A stretch of 64,000 nucleotides of DNA from Planococcus citri (GCF_950023065.1 NC_088679.1:16244001-16308000), one strand, 5' to 3'. Shown: positions 1-11,000, numbered from the stretch's first letter. The notes: a model not told the origin generated them from the sequence alone. Program-made: numbers and translations.

Positions 1-646
1 TATTTCAATCTAGGTAAAATACAACAATTGCTTTGTTACTGGACTTGTTCAGTATTTAAAAAATGCTGACAAAGGAACCTTCACAAATCGTCAACTCCGA
101 TGGAGGTGATAATTTGGCTCACTGAAAGAGCAACTCACTCGGACTTCGGAATTGAGTAAATACGAAATTTTTTGCAGCCGAACTTGGTTTTTCGATTCTT
201 GACGAAATTTTGAAAATGCTGGAAATAGCCTATTTATTGGGATACTAATTTTCTACGAAACAAAAAGAATAAATATGGAAATAAAAATCTGAAACATGTT
301 TAAAACACTAAAGTGAACCTCGTGAATAGATTGCTACCATTTTCCAGCCGATCTGGAGCCTCCAGCCAAATTAGGATTTTTCTTCAGAAATTTCAAATTG
401 CTCTAGAAGGCGTTGTAATCAATTATAAGGCAGCTGAAAATTTGTTTCTGAGATCTGGATGTCTATATACGTTCAGGAGCCAAATTTCAGCTCTATCAGA
501 GTAATGAATTGTGAAGGTTTCCCTTTGTAATAAGTGAACGACAACGATGAGAGCTCCTGATCGACTCATTAAGAATAAATTCTACCACTGGGCAAATTAC
601 ATAAATAAATAGGTAACGAAACAATAACAATTTGTGCCACACGTCA
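1..646. repeat. Gene-free flank with a CTGGAGCCTCCAG-type repeat
   Basis: No convincing gene is seen. Positions about 335-440 hold a dispersed repeat: a 'tctggagcctccagcc' core, then a fatty T/A stretch with 'cagaaatttcaaattgctc', then 'aaggcagctgaaaatttg'. The same arrangement recurs near 39530 and 47500, so this is a diverged copy of that family. The 63-residue ORF across it (313-504) is made of repeat sequence and is not taken as a gene. Confidence 0.6.
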
Positions 647-1615
647 TCAAATATCAAAATTAGGTTGCAGAAAAGGAGACGAACAATTGATTTTCTTGAA
701 GTAATACGTCTTTCTTGCCTCAAGCACATACCAATCTCTCAGATATTTTTCTTGCAAGGATCTCGTATCGTAATTACAACTGAGTTTGATCTGCTCAAGT
801 ATGAATTCAGAGAATAGGAACTTATACAAAATATACCACAATCCAATAGCTAACAGACTCCCTATCACCTTCTCTTCAATTTGATGAAAATAAACCATCG
901 TAGTCAACGTACAAAAATCCAGTAAAATAATATAAATTCCAGCGATCACCATCCAAAATCTAACAACGTTATTCCACGATGAAACCATTCCCTTTATTTT
1001 TGAATATTCTGCTTCGGTAAAATAACGAAAAACAGTCACACTTGCCAGTGGTTTTTTCAATCGTTCTACTTGATGGATCCCATCTACGTACATTTGCCAT
1101 ATCCTGTACAATCTCATCTCCTCCATCGTAGCCAACGAGTAATAAAACATATAAAAAGTGTGTCCAGATAACTGGAAGGTTATCCATTCGTATCCTCGAG
1201 ACGTACAAATCTGTTCGGTTTTATAAACCGAGCCATATCGACTACAGTGATCGTAATTATCTTCCAAATCGTATAAAAGTTGTACTCTTCGAATCACTTG
1301 ACATGCCAGAATCACCAACGTAGTCCTAGTTACATTTTTAAAAACACTCATCACGTTCCCTTTGCTGTAAGTGTAAGAAATGATGACCGCAAAAGGTAGC
1401 AATACCAACGAACTATAGATGTAATTTGGTTTCATGAATCCACGATTTAAAACATTATCTTTGTAGTTTAAATACGAGTCTGGTAAAGGGTAAAATTCGC
1501 AGAGGAGAGAGAGAACTATCGTAACTGGCACGTATACCGTTGCTTTTCCATTTATGTTTCCATATATCACATATTTCAATAGAAAGGAGTGTAATTTTTC
1601 CAACATCCAGTTCAT
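647..1615 (-). CDS. FIT-family (FITM/Scs3-like) ER membrane protein, copy 1
   Basis: This 322-residue intronless ORF looks like a fat storage-inducing transmembrane (FIT) protein. The family sits in the ER membrane, has acyl-CoA diphosphatase activity and is needed for normal lipid-droplet budding. The two signature histidines are present: His152 in a 'QLSGHTF' motif followed by an acidic 'MEE', and His244 in 'VYFH..EEKVIG'. An N-terminal 'PLPDSYLNYKDNVLN' (about 44-57), also typical of FIT proteins, precedes a hydrophobic segment at 65-83. Other hydrophobic segments lie near 28-40, 98-108, 151-164, 219-241 and 250-268. It is somewhat longer than vertebrate FIT2 (about 260 aa). The start is the Met at 1613-1615, which lies before the first hydrophobic segment. 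A second, diverged paralogue lies about 390 bp upstream on the same strand, which suggests tandem duplication. Family assignment rests on motif recognition, not a database search. Confidence 0.85.
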   Translation of the reverse strand: MNWMLEKLHSFLLKYVIYGNINGKATVYVPVTIVLSLLCEFYPLPDSYLNYKDNVLNRGFMKPNYIYSSLVLLPFAVIISYTYSKGNVMSVFKNVTRTTLVILACQVIRRVQLLYDLEDNYDHCSRYGSVYKTEQICTSRGYEWITFQLSGHTFYMFYYSLATMEEMRLYRIWQMYVDGIHQVERLKKPLASVTVFRYFTEAEYSKIKGMVSSWNNVVRFWMVIAGIYIILLDFCTLTTMVYFHQIEEKVIGSLLAIGLWYILYKFLFSEFILEQIKLSCNYDTRSLQEKYLRDWYVLEARKTYYFKKINCSSPFLQPNFDI

Positions 1616-2008
1616 AGTGATTTATTTTCAAGTAGGTATTTTACTTCGTGAGCATAATATCACCAGATTATCTGAAATGCCAACACAAAAAAACGTTCGG
1701 AATTAGTTTCTAGACTGTCTGCGTCAATTGTTTTACTTAGATTAATTTAAAGTAAACATGACCTAAAATTTACTCTGTAGAAAAATTGCGTAATATTCGT
1801 ATAAAAAGGAATCAACACTGGGGAAATAATACAACAAATTGCGATACCATCTACTCCAAAATTTATTAAACCATTCGATTGATATTTTTTAGAAAACAAT
1901 ACTAAAATTAAATAAAAATTCAGCAACAACAAAAATATAAAAAAACTAAGTAACAAATTAAAAAAAAAAAGTTGACCAAAAAACGATATTTTTTAAAGGG
2001 GAAGACGA
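1616..2008. other. Spacer between the two FIT genes
   Basis: AT-rich spacer of about 390 bp. A 69-residue hydrophobic ORF on the minus strand (1747-1956) is low-complexity and has no FIT motif, so I do not call it. The spacer must hold the promoter of copy 1 and the 3' UTR of copy 2, but no clear signals were identified. Confidence 0.5.
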
Positions 2009-2986
2009 TTACAATATTTCATAAGTTTTACTCCTCGGATTACGAGCGAACAAATTAAAAATATTATTCCTATCTGGATATCGACCATCGACGGTACTAT
2101 TAGCATAAATTAGACTAAATTCTCCACTTTTCTCCATCAGACTTTCGTATTCGGCAGTTTCGATACTATAAGGTCCGGTTCTAAATCCCCCTAATGGATA
2201 TATGATATGATAGGAAAAAAACCAGAACACTAACGCGATTATCATAGCGACAATTTTCTCAAAAGCGGTATGAAAATAGACCAAGGTAATAAATACCGAC
2301 AAATGGAGTAAAATAACCAATACTGATAGAAAAACCATACAGGTTTTAAGAAAATACTGATTTTGTACATAGATCTTCTTGAAAATATTGAATCTTTCTC
2401 TGCTGATTACGGTGATTGGATTTTCATCGCTGGAGTCATCGTCGTCGTCGATAATTAGCTCGTTTACTTTAGACTCGATACTTCGCCAGTTACGTAAAAA
2501 AGATAATTCTTCGTAGATGACTAGGATGCTGTACAAAATATGGAAAACGTGACCCGATATATCCAACTTGGTCCATTGATATCCGTTTTTAATACATTGT
2601 ACTTTATCGTTAATGTAATAAGAATACATATCACAAGCGCCGAAAAAGAATCCCAAGATGTTGAATTCTTCTCCTATACAATAGTTTATAAAAGCGAATA
2701 TAAATACGCGCAGGAATGCGAACATAGATTTCTTACAGCTGGCGTAATTTAAAACATAATGTAGAACACATACGAATGGTAACAATAAACCCGTTGCATA
2801 GATATATGAGTATTTCATAAAGTATACATTCAAATGGTTATCATTCTGATTGAAATAAGAATCGGGAAGATGAACGTAGGTAAATACTATGGATAATGTG
2901 GACGCATAGAACATGTAGAAAATAGCCACATATGAAGCATTTAGGAAAGAGATAGGGGTGAGTATAGGTAACAATATTCCGAACAT
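2009..2986 (-). CDS. FIT-family (FITM/Scs3-like) ER membrane protein, copy 2
   Basis: This is a 325-residue intronless ORF, paralogous to the gene at 647-1615. The FIT signature is intact: His146 in 'DISGHVF' followed by 'YEE', and His239 in 'VYFH..FEKIV'. 'HLPDSYFNQNDNHLN' (39-53) matches the N-terminal family motif. Hydrophobic segments are near 18-38, 61-80, 88-104, 147-158, 214-237 and 244-262. A run of acidic residues with serines (about 180-188) sits in the loop between the two catalytic-type histidines and is absent from copy 1. The predicted role is ER acyl-CoA diphosphatase and lipid-droplet biogenesis, by family knowledge. The copies agree at motifs but differ strongly elsewhere, so the duplication is not recent. 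Start Met at 2984-2986. Confidence 0.85.
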   Translation of the reverse strand: MFGILLPILTPISFLNASYVAIFYMFYASTLSIVFTYVHLPDSYFNQNDNHLNVYFMKYSYIYATGLLLPFVCVLHYVLNYASCKKSMFAFLRVFIFAFINYCIGEEFNILGFFFGACDMYSYYINDKVQCIKNGYQWTKLDISGHVFHILYSILVIYEELSFLRNWRSIESKVNELIIDDDDDSSDENPITVISRERFNIFKKIYVQNQYFLKTCMVFLSVLVILLHLSVFITLVYFHTAFEKIVAMIIALVFWFFSYHIIYPLGGFRTGPYSIETAEYESLMEKSGEFSLIYANSTVDGRYPDRNNIFNLFARNPRSKTYEIL

Positions 2987-3570
2987 ATTAAAAAATGTAT
3001 AAAAAACTTACCGATATAATATGTTATACAGAAGGAAGACTATTCGGTGCCAAACAAACTAGCAAACATACATGTAGATTGATTATACTATATTATACAA
3101 TAATAATTAGCAAATAAGATTTGAGCATAAATTAGTACGTAAGTAGTTATGAGATCATTACAGAAGTTTTTTAATGTTTACCAGCCGATCAATTTAATGA
3201 CGTTAGAGAATAATTCGATGCATTAAACGGCATATTTCATAACACCATATGCTAACAACATATGCTTGCTTGACGTATCGTATTCAATTCATTACACTAA
3301 TCTGGTTCCTTAGTTTCAATGAAGTTCTATCAAGAGTGAATTATCATTAGAAGAAGAATACAAGTAACGTTAAACAAATGGATACAAAGTTCAGTAGCAC
3401 GTGAAACAATTAATTAATCAGATACATTTCCAATTTTGAGAAAATTTTCATTCATTTCTCGCGTGATAAGGTTTTGAACTTTTGAATCGGTGATAAGAAC
3501 TTTTGTTTTTATTTTTTTTTGGACGATCCGCGATCTGGCGATTTGGTCAGGTTTTTTGGGTGCGGCTGCG
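2987..3570. other. Divergent intergenic region between FIT copy 2 and RpS26
   Basis: About 580 bp with no ORF of note. The genes on either side point away from each other (minus to the left, plus to the right), so both promoters should lie here. No TATA box or repeat was recognised apart from the shared element that begins near 3571. Confidence 0.5.
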
Positions 3571-3680
3571 TGTTTTAGTTTGAAATTTCACCGCTAGGAG
3601 TGCTAATGTTACATTTGAAACACGTCAAATATCCTGGCCAAAGTAAATTATCTAGAAGCCACGTGTAATCAGTACATGAA
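3571..3680 (+). promoter_or_regulatory. RpS26 upstream element, copy 1 of a shared promoter element
   Basis: This segment runs from 'ttttagtttgaaa' through 'caccgctaggagtgct', then 'cctggccaaagtaaattatc', then 'tctagaagccacgtgtaat' and 'cagt'. The same blocks, in the same order and spacing, occur at about 5011-5126 upstream of the dehydrogenase gene. It ends about 90 bp before the RpS26 ATG and contains an E-box (CACGTG). 'CGCTAGGAGTGCT' loosely resembles a CTCF-type core. A promoter role is inferred from position and recurrence; a small transposed repeat is the alternative. Confidence 0.5.
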
Positions 3681-3768
3681 AAGACAACAAAATCCTCATG
3701 GATCTTTTTGCTGTAAAGTAGAAAATAATTCGTTGATTTCAATAATATAATCCTTGATAAATTCAATT

Positions 3769-4454
3769 ATGGTAAGTATTCTACATCAATATGTCATAAT
3801 GTTCGATAATTCACCCCACGCAGCTTTCATAACAATGTATTCCTCGTGATTTTGTGTACAATATATTCACCTATTCAACATGTGACTATATCTACGTGGT
3901 TACTCTACTCTGCGAGGTACAGCGAATAATATTTTTTTTACAATATTTCAGACTTGCAAACGCAGAAATGGAGGCCGCTCCAAACACGGCAGAGGTCACG
4001 TTCAACCGGTCAGATGTACCAACTGTGCTCGTTGCGTACCCAAGGATAAAGCCATCAAGAAATTCGTCATCCGTAATATCGTAGAAGCTGCCGCTGTCAG
4101 AGATATCACCGATGCCAGCGTATACGAATGTGAGTAAATTAAATTTCAGATGAAACTTTGATAGTTCATAAGCTCATTAGTGATTCTGGGATGTTATTTT
4201 TCAGCTTACACCTTACCGAAATTGTACGCTAAGCTTCACTATTGTGTATCCTGCGCTATTCACTCTAAAGTAGTTCGTAATCGTTCGAAGAAGGATCGCA
4301 GAATTCGTACTCCTCCGATGAGGAATTTCCCTCGTAACGTAAGTATTCGAAATAATAAGTTGAGATATATTCGGAGAAGTGTTTTAAAATCTCATATTTT
4401 TGCGTGATTTTTCAGGATGCCGCTCGTCAAGGTGGACAACAGCAGAGAAAATAA
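3769..4454 (+). CDS. RpS26: 40S ribosomal protein S26 (eS26)
   Basis: This is the complete gene for eS26, a small-subunit protein near the mRNA exit channel. There are four coding exons: 3769-3771 (the ATG alone, followed directly by GTAAGT), 3952-4129, 4205-4338 and 4416-4454. Joined, they read M-TCKRRNGGRSKHGRGHV, then the zinc-binding 'CTNCARC', 'KKFVIRNIVEAAAVRDI', 'LPKLYAKLHYCVSCAIHSK' and a basic tail ending RQGGQQQRK. All splice sites are GT-AG and the frame is continuous, giving about 117 residues, the usual eS26 length. A split straight after the start codon is common in ribosomal protein genes. A pyrimidine-rich 'atctttttgctg' near 3700 could be a TOP-type start, but that is tentative. 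AATAAA-like sequence overlaps the stop codon. Confidence 0.95.
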
Positions 4455-5010
4455 AATAAAATCGCCGTTACTTTTTATGCTAAGGGTTAATATTAAAATT
4501 TTGAAATTTTATATGTTGCAGTTTCTTATTTTTTTCTGTTCGAAGATTAGTTTTTGGGTCGAGTCAGTCGAGTGCTCGAGTTTTTGCTGTTTGGTGTTTG
4601 ACTCATCGACCTCGATGGTTTGACTTCGAAATTTGAAATTGAATTCGCTAGTCTGTTATTCGTAATAGTTCTTCGTCGTTAGTTTTCATCTAGTTTTGGG
4701 GGAAAGAAAAATTGATCTTGATTGTAGTGTTCAATATTCTGAATTGAGAAATCTTCCTCCGGCTCTACTCCAAACTTGTTCGTCATTATAGAATGACAAG
4801 TTTTCCATTAGCTGTTGAGAAAATGAACAGAACTGCGCTTTAGTAATTTAATAACTTTGATTATTCTAGATTTCCAATTAATTTTCTAAAAAAAATTCAT
4901 TTCATCCTTTCCTCACATGGTGACGTGAAATTTTCTATTTTTCTTCGACGAACCGACGATAGTTTCAGTTTTTTTTGCCAACGTGCCAAGTTTTCGTTTA
5001 TGAAACTGCA
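4455..5010. other. RpS26 downstream region
   Basis: About 550 bp containing the RpS26 3' UTR and intergenic DNA. Nothing beyond T-rich sequence was recognised before the second copy of the shared element starts near 5011. Confidence 0.5.
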
Positions 5011-5126
5011 TATTTTAGTTTGAAAAATCACCACTAGGAGCGCTAAATAGATACTCCGCGTTTGTAAGATGAACAATCACCTGGCTAAAGTAATTATCTA
5101 GAAATCACGTGCAGTAATCAGTTGAA
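5011..5126 (+). promoter_or_regulatory. Dehydrogenase upstream element, copy 2 of the shared promoter element
   Basis: The sequence 'ttttagtttgaaa', 'caccactaggagcgct', 'cctggctaaagtaattatc', 'tagaaatcacgtgcagtaa', 'tcagttgaaaa' matches the element at 3571-3680 block for block. It includes the CACGTG E-box. It lies about 375 bp upstream of the dehydrogenase ATG. Between it and the ATG, 'agaagtaagtac' near 5290 could be a 5' UTR splice donor, but no matching acceptor is obvious. Confidence 0.5.
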
Positions 5127-5501
5127 AACAAAACGTAAAAATTATTTTTCAAAAACGAAAAGTTACGAAAATAAAATTTTTATCGAATTAAATTGATGTG
5201 AGAACGAATTTAAATTACAAATAATTTGATGGGTTAAGTGAAGTGTTGGTGAATCTCGAGCATGCGTTACGATCGAATGTAAAGCACCTAAGAAGTAAGT
5301 ACTCGGGTGTTATCTATTCGAGCTTAAGCTTGTTTATCTTTGAGTTTAAATTGGGTCGGAATACCTTACCATACTGATAATTATTGATCGTCCGCGACGG
5401 GCACTATCTTGCGTTAAGAGTTTAAAAAAACGTTGTACGCGATAATTTATCTAATTTTCTAACATATTTTCGCTATCGCAAAGTAAACTACGCCTATTCC
5501 A

Positions 5502-7037
5502 ATGCATAGAACGAGGTATTTTCTATCCACGTATAGTCGTAGCAAGGTGTTGGTACTAAAATTCGAGAAAATGTACTCGCAAGATTGCAAACTGATCGAT
5601 AAAGCTTACATCAACGGAAGCTGGGTTTCGGCTAAATCCAAGAAAACATTCCAAGTCGTCGATCCAGCTACATGCAAACCGATCGCATCCGTACCCGATA
5701 TGAACGTCGAAGACTGCGAACTGGCCGTGAAAAGTGCCGAGGAAGCGTTCCAACAGTGGAAAAATACTACAGCGAAAGAACGCAGTATCCTGCTACGAAA
5801 ATGGTACGATTTATTGGTGCAGAACCAAAACGAACTAGCCAAAGTATTGACCCTAGAAGCTGGCAAACCACTGAAGGAATCTCTGGGCGAAGTATTCTAC
5901 GGTAACTCGTTCGTCGAGTGGTTCGCCGAAGAAGCTAAACGCTGCTACGGTGAAGTGATCCCAGCACCGGTCAAAGGCAGAGAAATGGTAGTGATCAAAC
6001 AACCCATCGGTGTCGTTGGTCTCATCACACCGTGGAATTTTCCTCACGCTATGATCACTCGTAAAGCTGGAGCTGCGTTGGCTGCAGGCTGCACCTGTGT
6101 AATCAAACCAGCCGAAGATACCCCGTTCACCGCTCTAGCTCTGGCCGAACTAGCTGAACAAGCCGGTATACCGAAAGGTGTCATTAATGTGGTCACAAGC
6201 TCACGCAGCAACGCTCCTGAAATTGGTAAATATTTATGCGAAAGTCCCGCCATCGCTGGTATCTCGTTCACCGGATCTACAGCTGTGGGAAAACTCCTAT
6301 ACCAACAATGTGCCCAAGGAGTGAAACGAGTCAGTCTGGAATTAGGTGGCAATGCTCCATTCATCGTGTTCTCCAACGCCAATATCGATAAAGCTGTCGA
6401 AGGAGCCATCGCGTCGAAATTCCGTAACTGCGGACAAACCTGCATCAGTGCTAATCGATTCCTTATCCACGAAGACGTCTACGACGAATTCGTTCAAAAA
6501 CTAGCCGATAACGTTAAACTTCAGCTAGTCGTCGGTGATGGTAAAAACCCATCTTGCAACGTCGGACCTCTAATCAACAACGAACAAGTCAAGAAAGTCG
6601 AAGGCATTTTGAACGATGCTGTCAGCAAAGGAGCTACAGTCGTGACCGGAGGCAACAGAGCTACGAATATCGGTGAACGATTCTTCGAGCCTACTGTTCT
6701 CACCAATATTAAACCAAACATGGTTTGTTACAAGGAGGAAATTTTCGGCCCATTGGCGATCTGCATCAAATTCAAATCCGAAGAAGATTGTATCAAAATC
6801 GCCAACAGCACCGAACGAGGATTAGCCGGTTATTTCTACTCCAACGACGTTGCTCAAGTTTGGAGAGTGGCCAGAGGCTTGGAAGTTGGTATGATCGGTA
6901 TCAACGAAGGTCTCATTTCCAGCGCCGAAGCTCCATTTGGTGGTGTTAAAGAATCTGGTATCGGTAGAGAAGGATCTCGTCACGGTTTAGAAGAATATAC
7001 CTACATGAAATACCTATGTTTTGGTAATTTATCGTGA
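5502..7037 (+). CDS. Ssadh: Succinate-semialdehyde dehydrogenase (ALDH5-like), intronless
   Basis: This 511-residue aldehyde dehydrogenase is most like the SSADH subgroup. SSADH oxidises succinic semialdehyde to succinate with NAD+ in the mitochondrial end of the GABA shunt. The nucleotide-binding 'GLITPWNFPHAMITRKAGAA' lies at 173-192, with Lys202 in 'IKPAEDTPF'. 'FTGST' is at 256-260, the general base Glu280 is in 'LELGG', and the nucleophile Cys314 is in 'NCGQTC'. The C-terminus has 'FGGVKESGIGREG'. The first 23 residues (MHRTRYFLSTYSRSK...) are basic and Ser-rich with no acids before residue 22, consistent with a mitochondrial presequence. Met24 is an alternative start. Vertebrate SSADH has a redox-sensing cysteine two residues after the nucleophile; here that position is Ser316. 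The coding sequence has no introns, unlike its neighbours, so a retrocopy origin is possible. The antisense ORFs across it are shadows. Confidence 0.9.
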   Translation: MHRTRYFLSTYSRSKVLVLKFEKMYSQDCKLIDKAYINGSWVSAKSKKTFQVVDPATCKPIASVPDMNVEDCELAVKSAEEAFQQWKNTTAKERSILLRKWYDLLVQNQNELAKVLTLEAGKPLKESLGEVFYGNSFVEWFAEEAKRCYGEVIPAPVKGREMVVIKQPIGVVGLITPWNFPHAMITRKAGAALAAGCTCVIKPAEDTPFTALALAELAEQAGIPKGVINVVTSSRSNAPEIGKYLCESPAIAGISFTGSTAVGKLLYQQCAQGVKRVSLELGGNAPFIVFSNANIDKAVEGAIASKFRNCGQTCISANRFLIHEDVYDEFVQKLADNVKLQLVVGDGKNPSCNVGPLINNEQVKKVEGILNDAVSKGATVVTGGNRATNIGERFFEPTVLTNIKPNMVCYKEEIFGPLAICIKFKSEEDCIKIANSTERGLAGYFYSNDVAQVWRVARGLEVGMIGINEGLISSAEAPFGGVKESGIGREGSRHGLEEYTYMKYLCFGNLS

Positions 7038-7959
7038 AATTTTTCCATCTCGCAGAGTTTTAAATTACCTCCAAATTTATATTTTACTGATATGTAATCC
7101 CAACGTTTACGTTTTAAGAAAACGCAGTCTTCCATTCTGTTTCGTCTTCCTAAATTATTATCTATTTTGATGTGTTACTTTTAAACTCGAAGAGTAATTT
7201 TTAAGAAAATATATTACCAGAGCGATGCTAAGTCAACGTGAAATGTGACTGTTTATGAATACATTATGTTAATTTATAAATATAATTGAATTTTTATAAA
7301 TTGATTTTGCGTTCGTTACGTGACTTATTGGTTTTACGAGGTCTTCGGTATTTTAATCTATTCGTTGAATTTTTTTGAAGGTAAATTTTTCTTAGGAATG
7401 GAAATGAACTTGGCGTGGTCCATTATTATTTTTTTTTCAATCTTGAGAACGACCGATGATATCAGAATTTAATTCTCTTGACGTTGTACGTGGTATGATG
7501 CAGTTTTGGGCAAAATATGGGTGTTTAACTGAAAGAGAAAAAAGCACGAAGGTGGAGCTGAATGAGTAAAATTCGTAGAGTTCGTTTAGAGGAGACTTAA
7601 TGATTATTAGAGTCGTAAAAAATCTCGGTGGTGGGATTTTATTGGGTAATTTTTGTACTCGTAAAATTTACAGATTGTGAAATATGAACCAATGTATTGA
7701 ATTTTGCATCATTCGGAATGCTACGAATAATGTAACAGATGATGTTTTGCATTTTGTGAATTTTGATCAAAATTTTGAAGAATACGAGGAAAAGACATTG
7801 GATAAAAAATTATGGACTGAAAAAATGGATCAATAATTCATTTTTCGGAGAGATTATTCCTCTTTTTGAAAATTCATTTTTCATTTTTTTTCATTGTTTT
7901 TTTTTTTTTACTTGAAAAACATCATATTCTAAACACATTCTGTAATTTTTTTGTTTCAG
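7038..7959. other. Intergenic region with the PIKfyve promoter area
   Basis: AT-rich sequence of about 920 bp with no supported gene. It holds the dehydrogenase 3' UTR and, presumably, the promoter and first noncoding exon of PIKfyve. A good 3' splice site ('ttttttgtttcag') ends at 7959, so 7960-8032 is probably the 5' UTR part of the first coding exon. Confidence 0.5.
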
Positions 7960-8032
7960 CTACTCGATGATCAATTCGAACAAATTTCCACGTCAATAAA
8001 TCAATAATAACCAGATCCAGACTCTAATCAAA

Positions 8033-11000
8033 ATGACGAATTTGGACTCGAAAACTCAATTAACAGAATTCGCTCCACTGAGTCCAGAAATCAAGCAATC
8101 CGGCGTATCGACGATATTCTCAAAATTCTTCAAGTTTTCTCAAGGTATATCTCGTGTTTCGATTCTTTTTAAGCCTCGAGGCACAAAACGCTCCTTGAAT
8201 TGCCTCTAATAATGTTTAATTGACCGCAATAAACATTTCCTTTATCGTCGAACGGAATAATATGAAAAAATCCGGGTATATTTTAAACGAGGATCCGGCT
8301 TCGGCGCATTATGACGTGAATGAAAAATGGAAATGAATCGAGAATGTAGGTTTTTAGGTGTTAGAAGGTTCCCTTACGAGTATATAGGTGATGTAAGGGC
8401 ATCGAGCGATCTCATGTTATTGGCGTGTTTCAACTTGAGACAAATTAATGGTAAAAGGATGTGCGAAGAGTTGAAATTTCCGAATGATTTTTAAACGAAG
8501 CGTGTTTCTGATACGAGTGTCGTCGTGTCATTTAATAATTCGTTTCGATAGTAGTTTTAATTAGTATAGATAAACCCTTGGTATCTGATTAATTTGTACT
8601 ACCGAGTGCTTAGTGCATTTTCGAAGTTGTCTCATGTCTCCATGAGATTATGAAATCACAAAATATGTAGGAAGTTGAAGAGGTTATTTTATTACATTAC
8701 GCGAATGAAAATGCAAATACACATTTTAGAGCAGTTCGCTTACGTAATAATTATCTATGTTTTTTCAACCTATTTGGAGAATATTACACTCGAAAAGTTT
8801 TGATATAAGGTTACGTACAGGTGAAAGATACCTTATCGTTTATTTTTTGAAGGGAAAGTGGTCTTATGATATGTATTATTAGTTTTATAATTTTTATTTG
8901 AATAATCTTCGTTAAAAACGAGTAACTTTATTACTTTATTAATTTACCTATCCAATATTAATATTTTTCAGATACTTCGTCACAGTCAGAAGATCGCAGC
9001 AAATCTAATTCGCCGTCATTTTACGTTTCGATAGAAAAAGATAACAGTTCCGGAGACTCCGAGTGGACTAATTTGAGTCCGGTAGGGATTAATTCTATTG
9101 ACGTATCGTGATTTGTTGAAGGACGCTTGTTTTGAAGTGTTGTATTTTATTGAGAAAATTGATCGATTTTCAAACAATTCCCAAAAAAGTTGTTCCTGGA
9201 TATCTGCCAGTCTGTCACTCCTCGAGTTGAAAAAATAACGAAATTTGATCAAAAATTTTCAATTTATTCTGTGATAGAATATAAATAATTTTTTTTCTAG
9301 AGAAAATTCTCCTGTGGTCTTCCAAGCAATATTGATCTCTTTTTGTAGAATTTTTGCTTCATATTTACGAAAATTTAGGAGGAAAAATGGTAAAATTGTC
9401 CAGAAATTCTCAATTTTTGGATCAAAATTCTTTCAAAGATAGTTGGGGGCCCCGCATAAGGTTCAATTGCACCACCTGATGATCCTCCGTGACAGATTTT
9501 TTCTTAAAGGGGGAGTCCTAAGGAACATTTCTAGCCCTTGTCCTCAAAAAAAAGTGACCCTACTTACAAAATGGCGGCCATTCTGATTGACAGGTCAGCC
9601 GAAATCGCAGATTTTGCGTTCCAACATAGGACTAGCATAAAAATGTTTAACCCGTATAAAGGTAGATCGAAAGAGCAGGCAAAAATTCATCACCTGTCAA
9701 AACTTAAAGTGCTAAAGTGCCTTTTTCGATTTTTGGTGAATTTTCAAAAATCAAATTTTCGCCAAAATGTGAGAAAAAATCAAAATTTTATCAAATTGAC
9801 CTAGAAAGCTGCAATTTGGGATATACCCTATTTTCGACCTGCCAAATCGATTGGAAACTGTTTAAAACCGTATTGAGCAGTTCTGGAGCCTCCAGCAGAT
9901 TTTTGAAACTCGAAATTTGTAATTTCATCAAACGCTATGAAGTCGACTGCAGGTGAATTTCAAGTCGTTTTGGAGCCTCCTAGAAATGTTCCTTAGGACT
10001 CCCCCCCCTAATAAAAAAGTTGTCCTGGAGGATCGGCAGGGGGTGCAATTGATCCTTAAGGGGGCCCCTACTAAGAATATCCATTCCCATAAAAACCCTT
10101 CTCTTGAGCTCCCAAATAATGTCGATCTGCCTGCACAAAACCTTATAAGTATGAAAAAAATCAAAAAAATCTATGAACATTTTCCCCCTGAAATCTTTAA
10201 TTTCTGCGTTAGAATTCTTCTACGAGTAAATAACTTTCCATTTTCAGACGAAAAAATCCCCCACTCCTTCAACAATTTTTTGAAACATCTTATTTGAATT
10301 CTGTTTTTGATTTCGTTTCAGAAAAATTCTGCTGCATAAATTGAGAATTTTTGAAACATTTTTTTTTAAAAATCGAATTTTGATTTTTTGTCACCTTGAT
10401 GGTGAGGGGGGAGGGGTTTGGATTCAAATCTGATGACAAATCAGATTTTTTTGGAAATTCCAGAAATTCGTTGAAAAAAAACATTCCTGAAAATTAAAGA
10501 ACTGATCAGACCGTAAAAAAATTTTCATCAAGAGGATGCAAAAATACATCATTTTCCAAAATTTCAGTCGTTAAATTGTATTTTTCGATTTTTGGTGAAT
10601 TTTTAAATAAATGAAAAAGTCGAGCAAAAAATCAAAATTTCACCGAAATTCATCTTGAAAGTTTTCGACACCTCGAATCGATTAGAAACAGTTTCGAACG
10701 GTTTCGAGCAGTTCTGGAGCCTCCAGCATATTTTAGAACATTGAAATTTCCTCAAACTTCTACATAATGACGTTAGAAAATTAAAATTTTCCTTTTATCT
10801 GCGTTTTGAACATACTGAGTTTTCTCGAAATATTTTTTAGATGTTTTGGAAGTCTACGGAATTTTTTTTTGGAAATTTTAGATCCCTAAAAATTTTTATA
10901 AAATTTATCAAAATGCGACTTTTTTTTAGAGAAATTGAAGAGCTAAAATTGATGCTATACCTACCCTAATTTGACATCATAAGTCCATTGGAAATGTCTC

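Noticed and set aside
1747..1956. 69-residue hydrophobic ORF as a third FIT gene fragment
   Set aside because: It has neither FIT histidine motif and is built of low-complexity AT-rich sequence.
6044..6445. 133-residue antisense ORF inside the dehydrogenase
   Set aside because: It is the shadow of a codon-biased real gene on the other strand.
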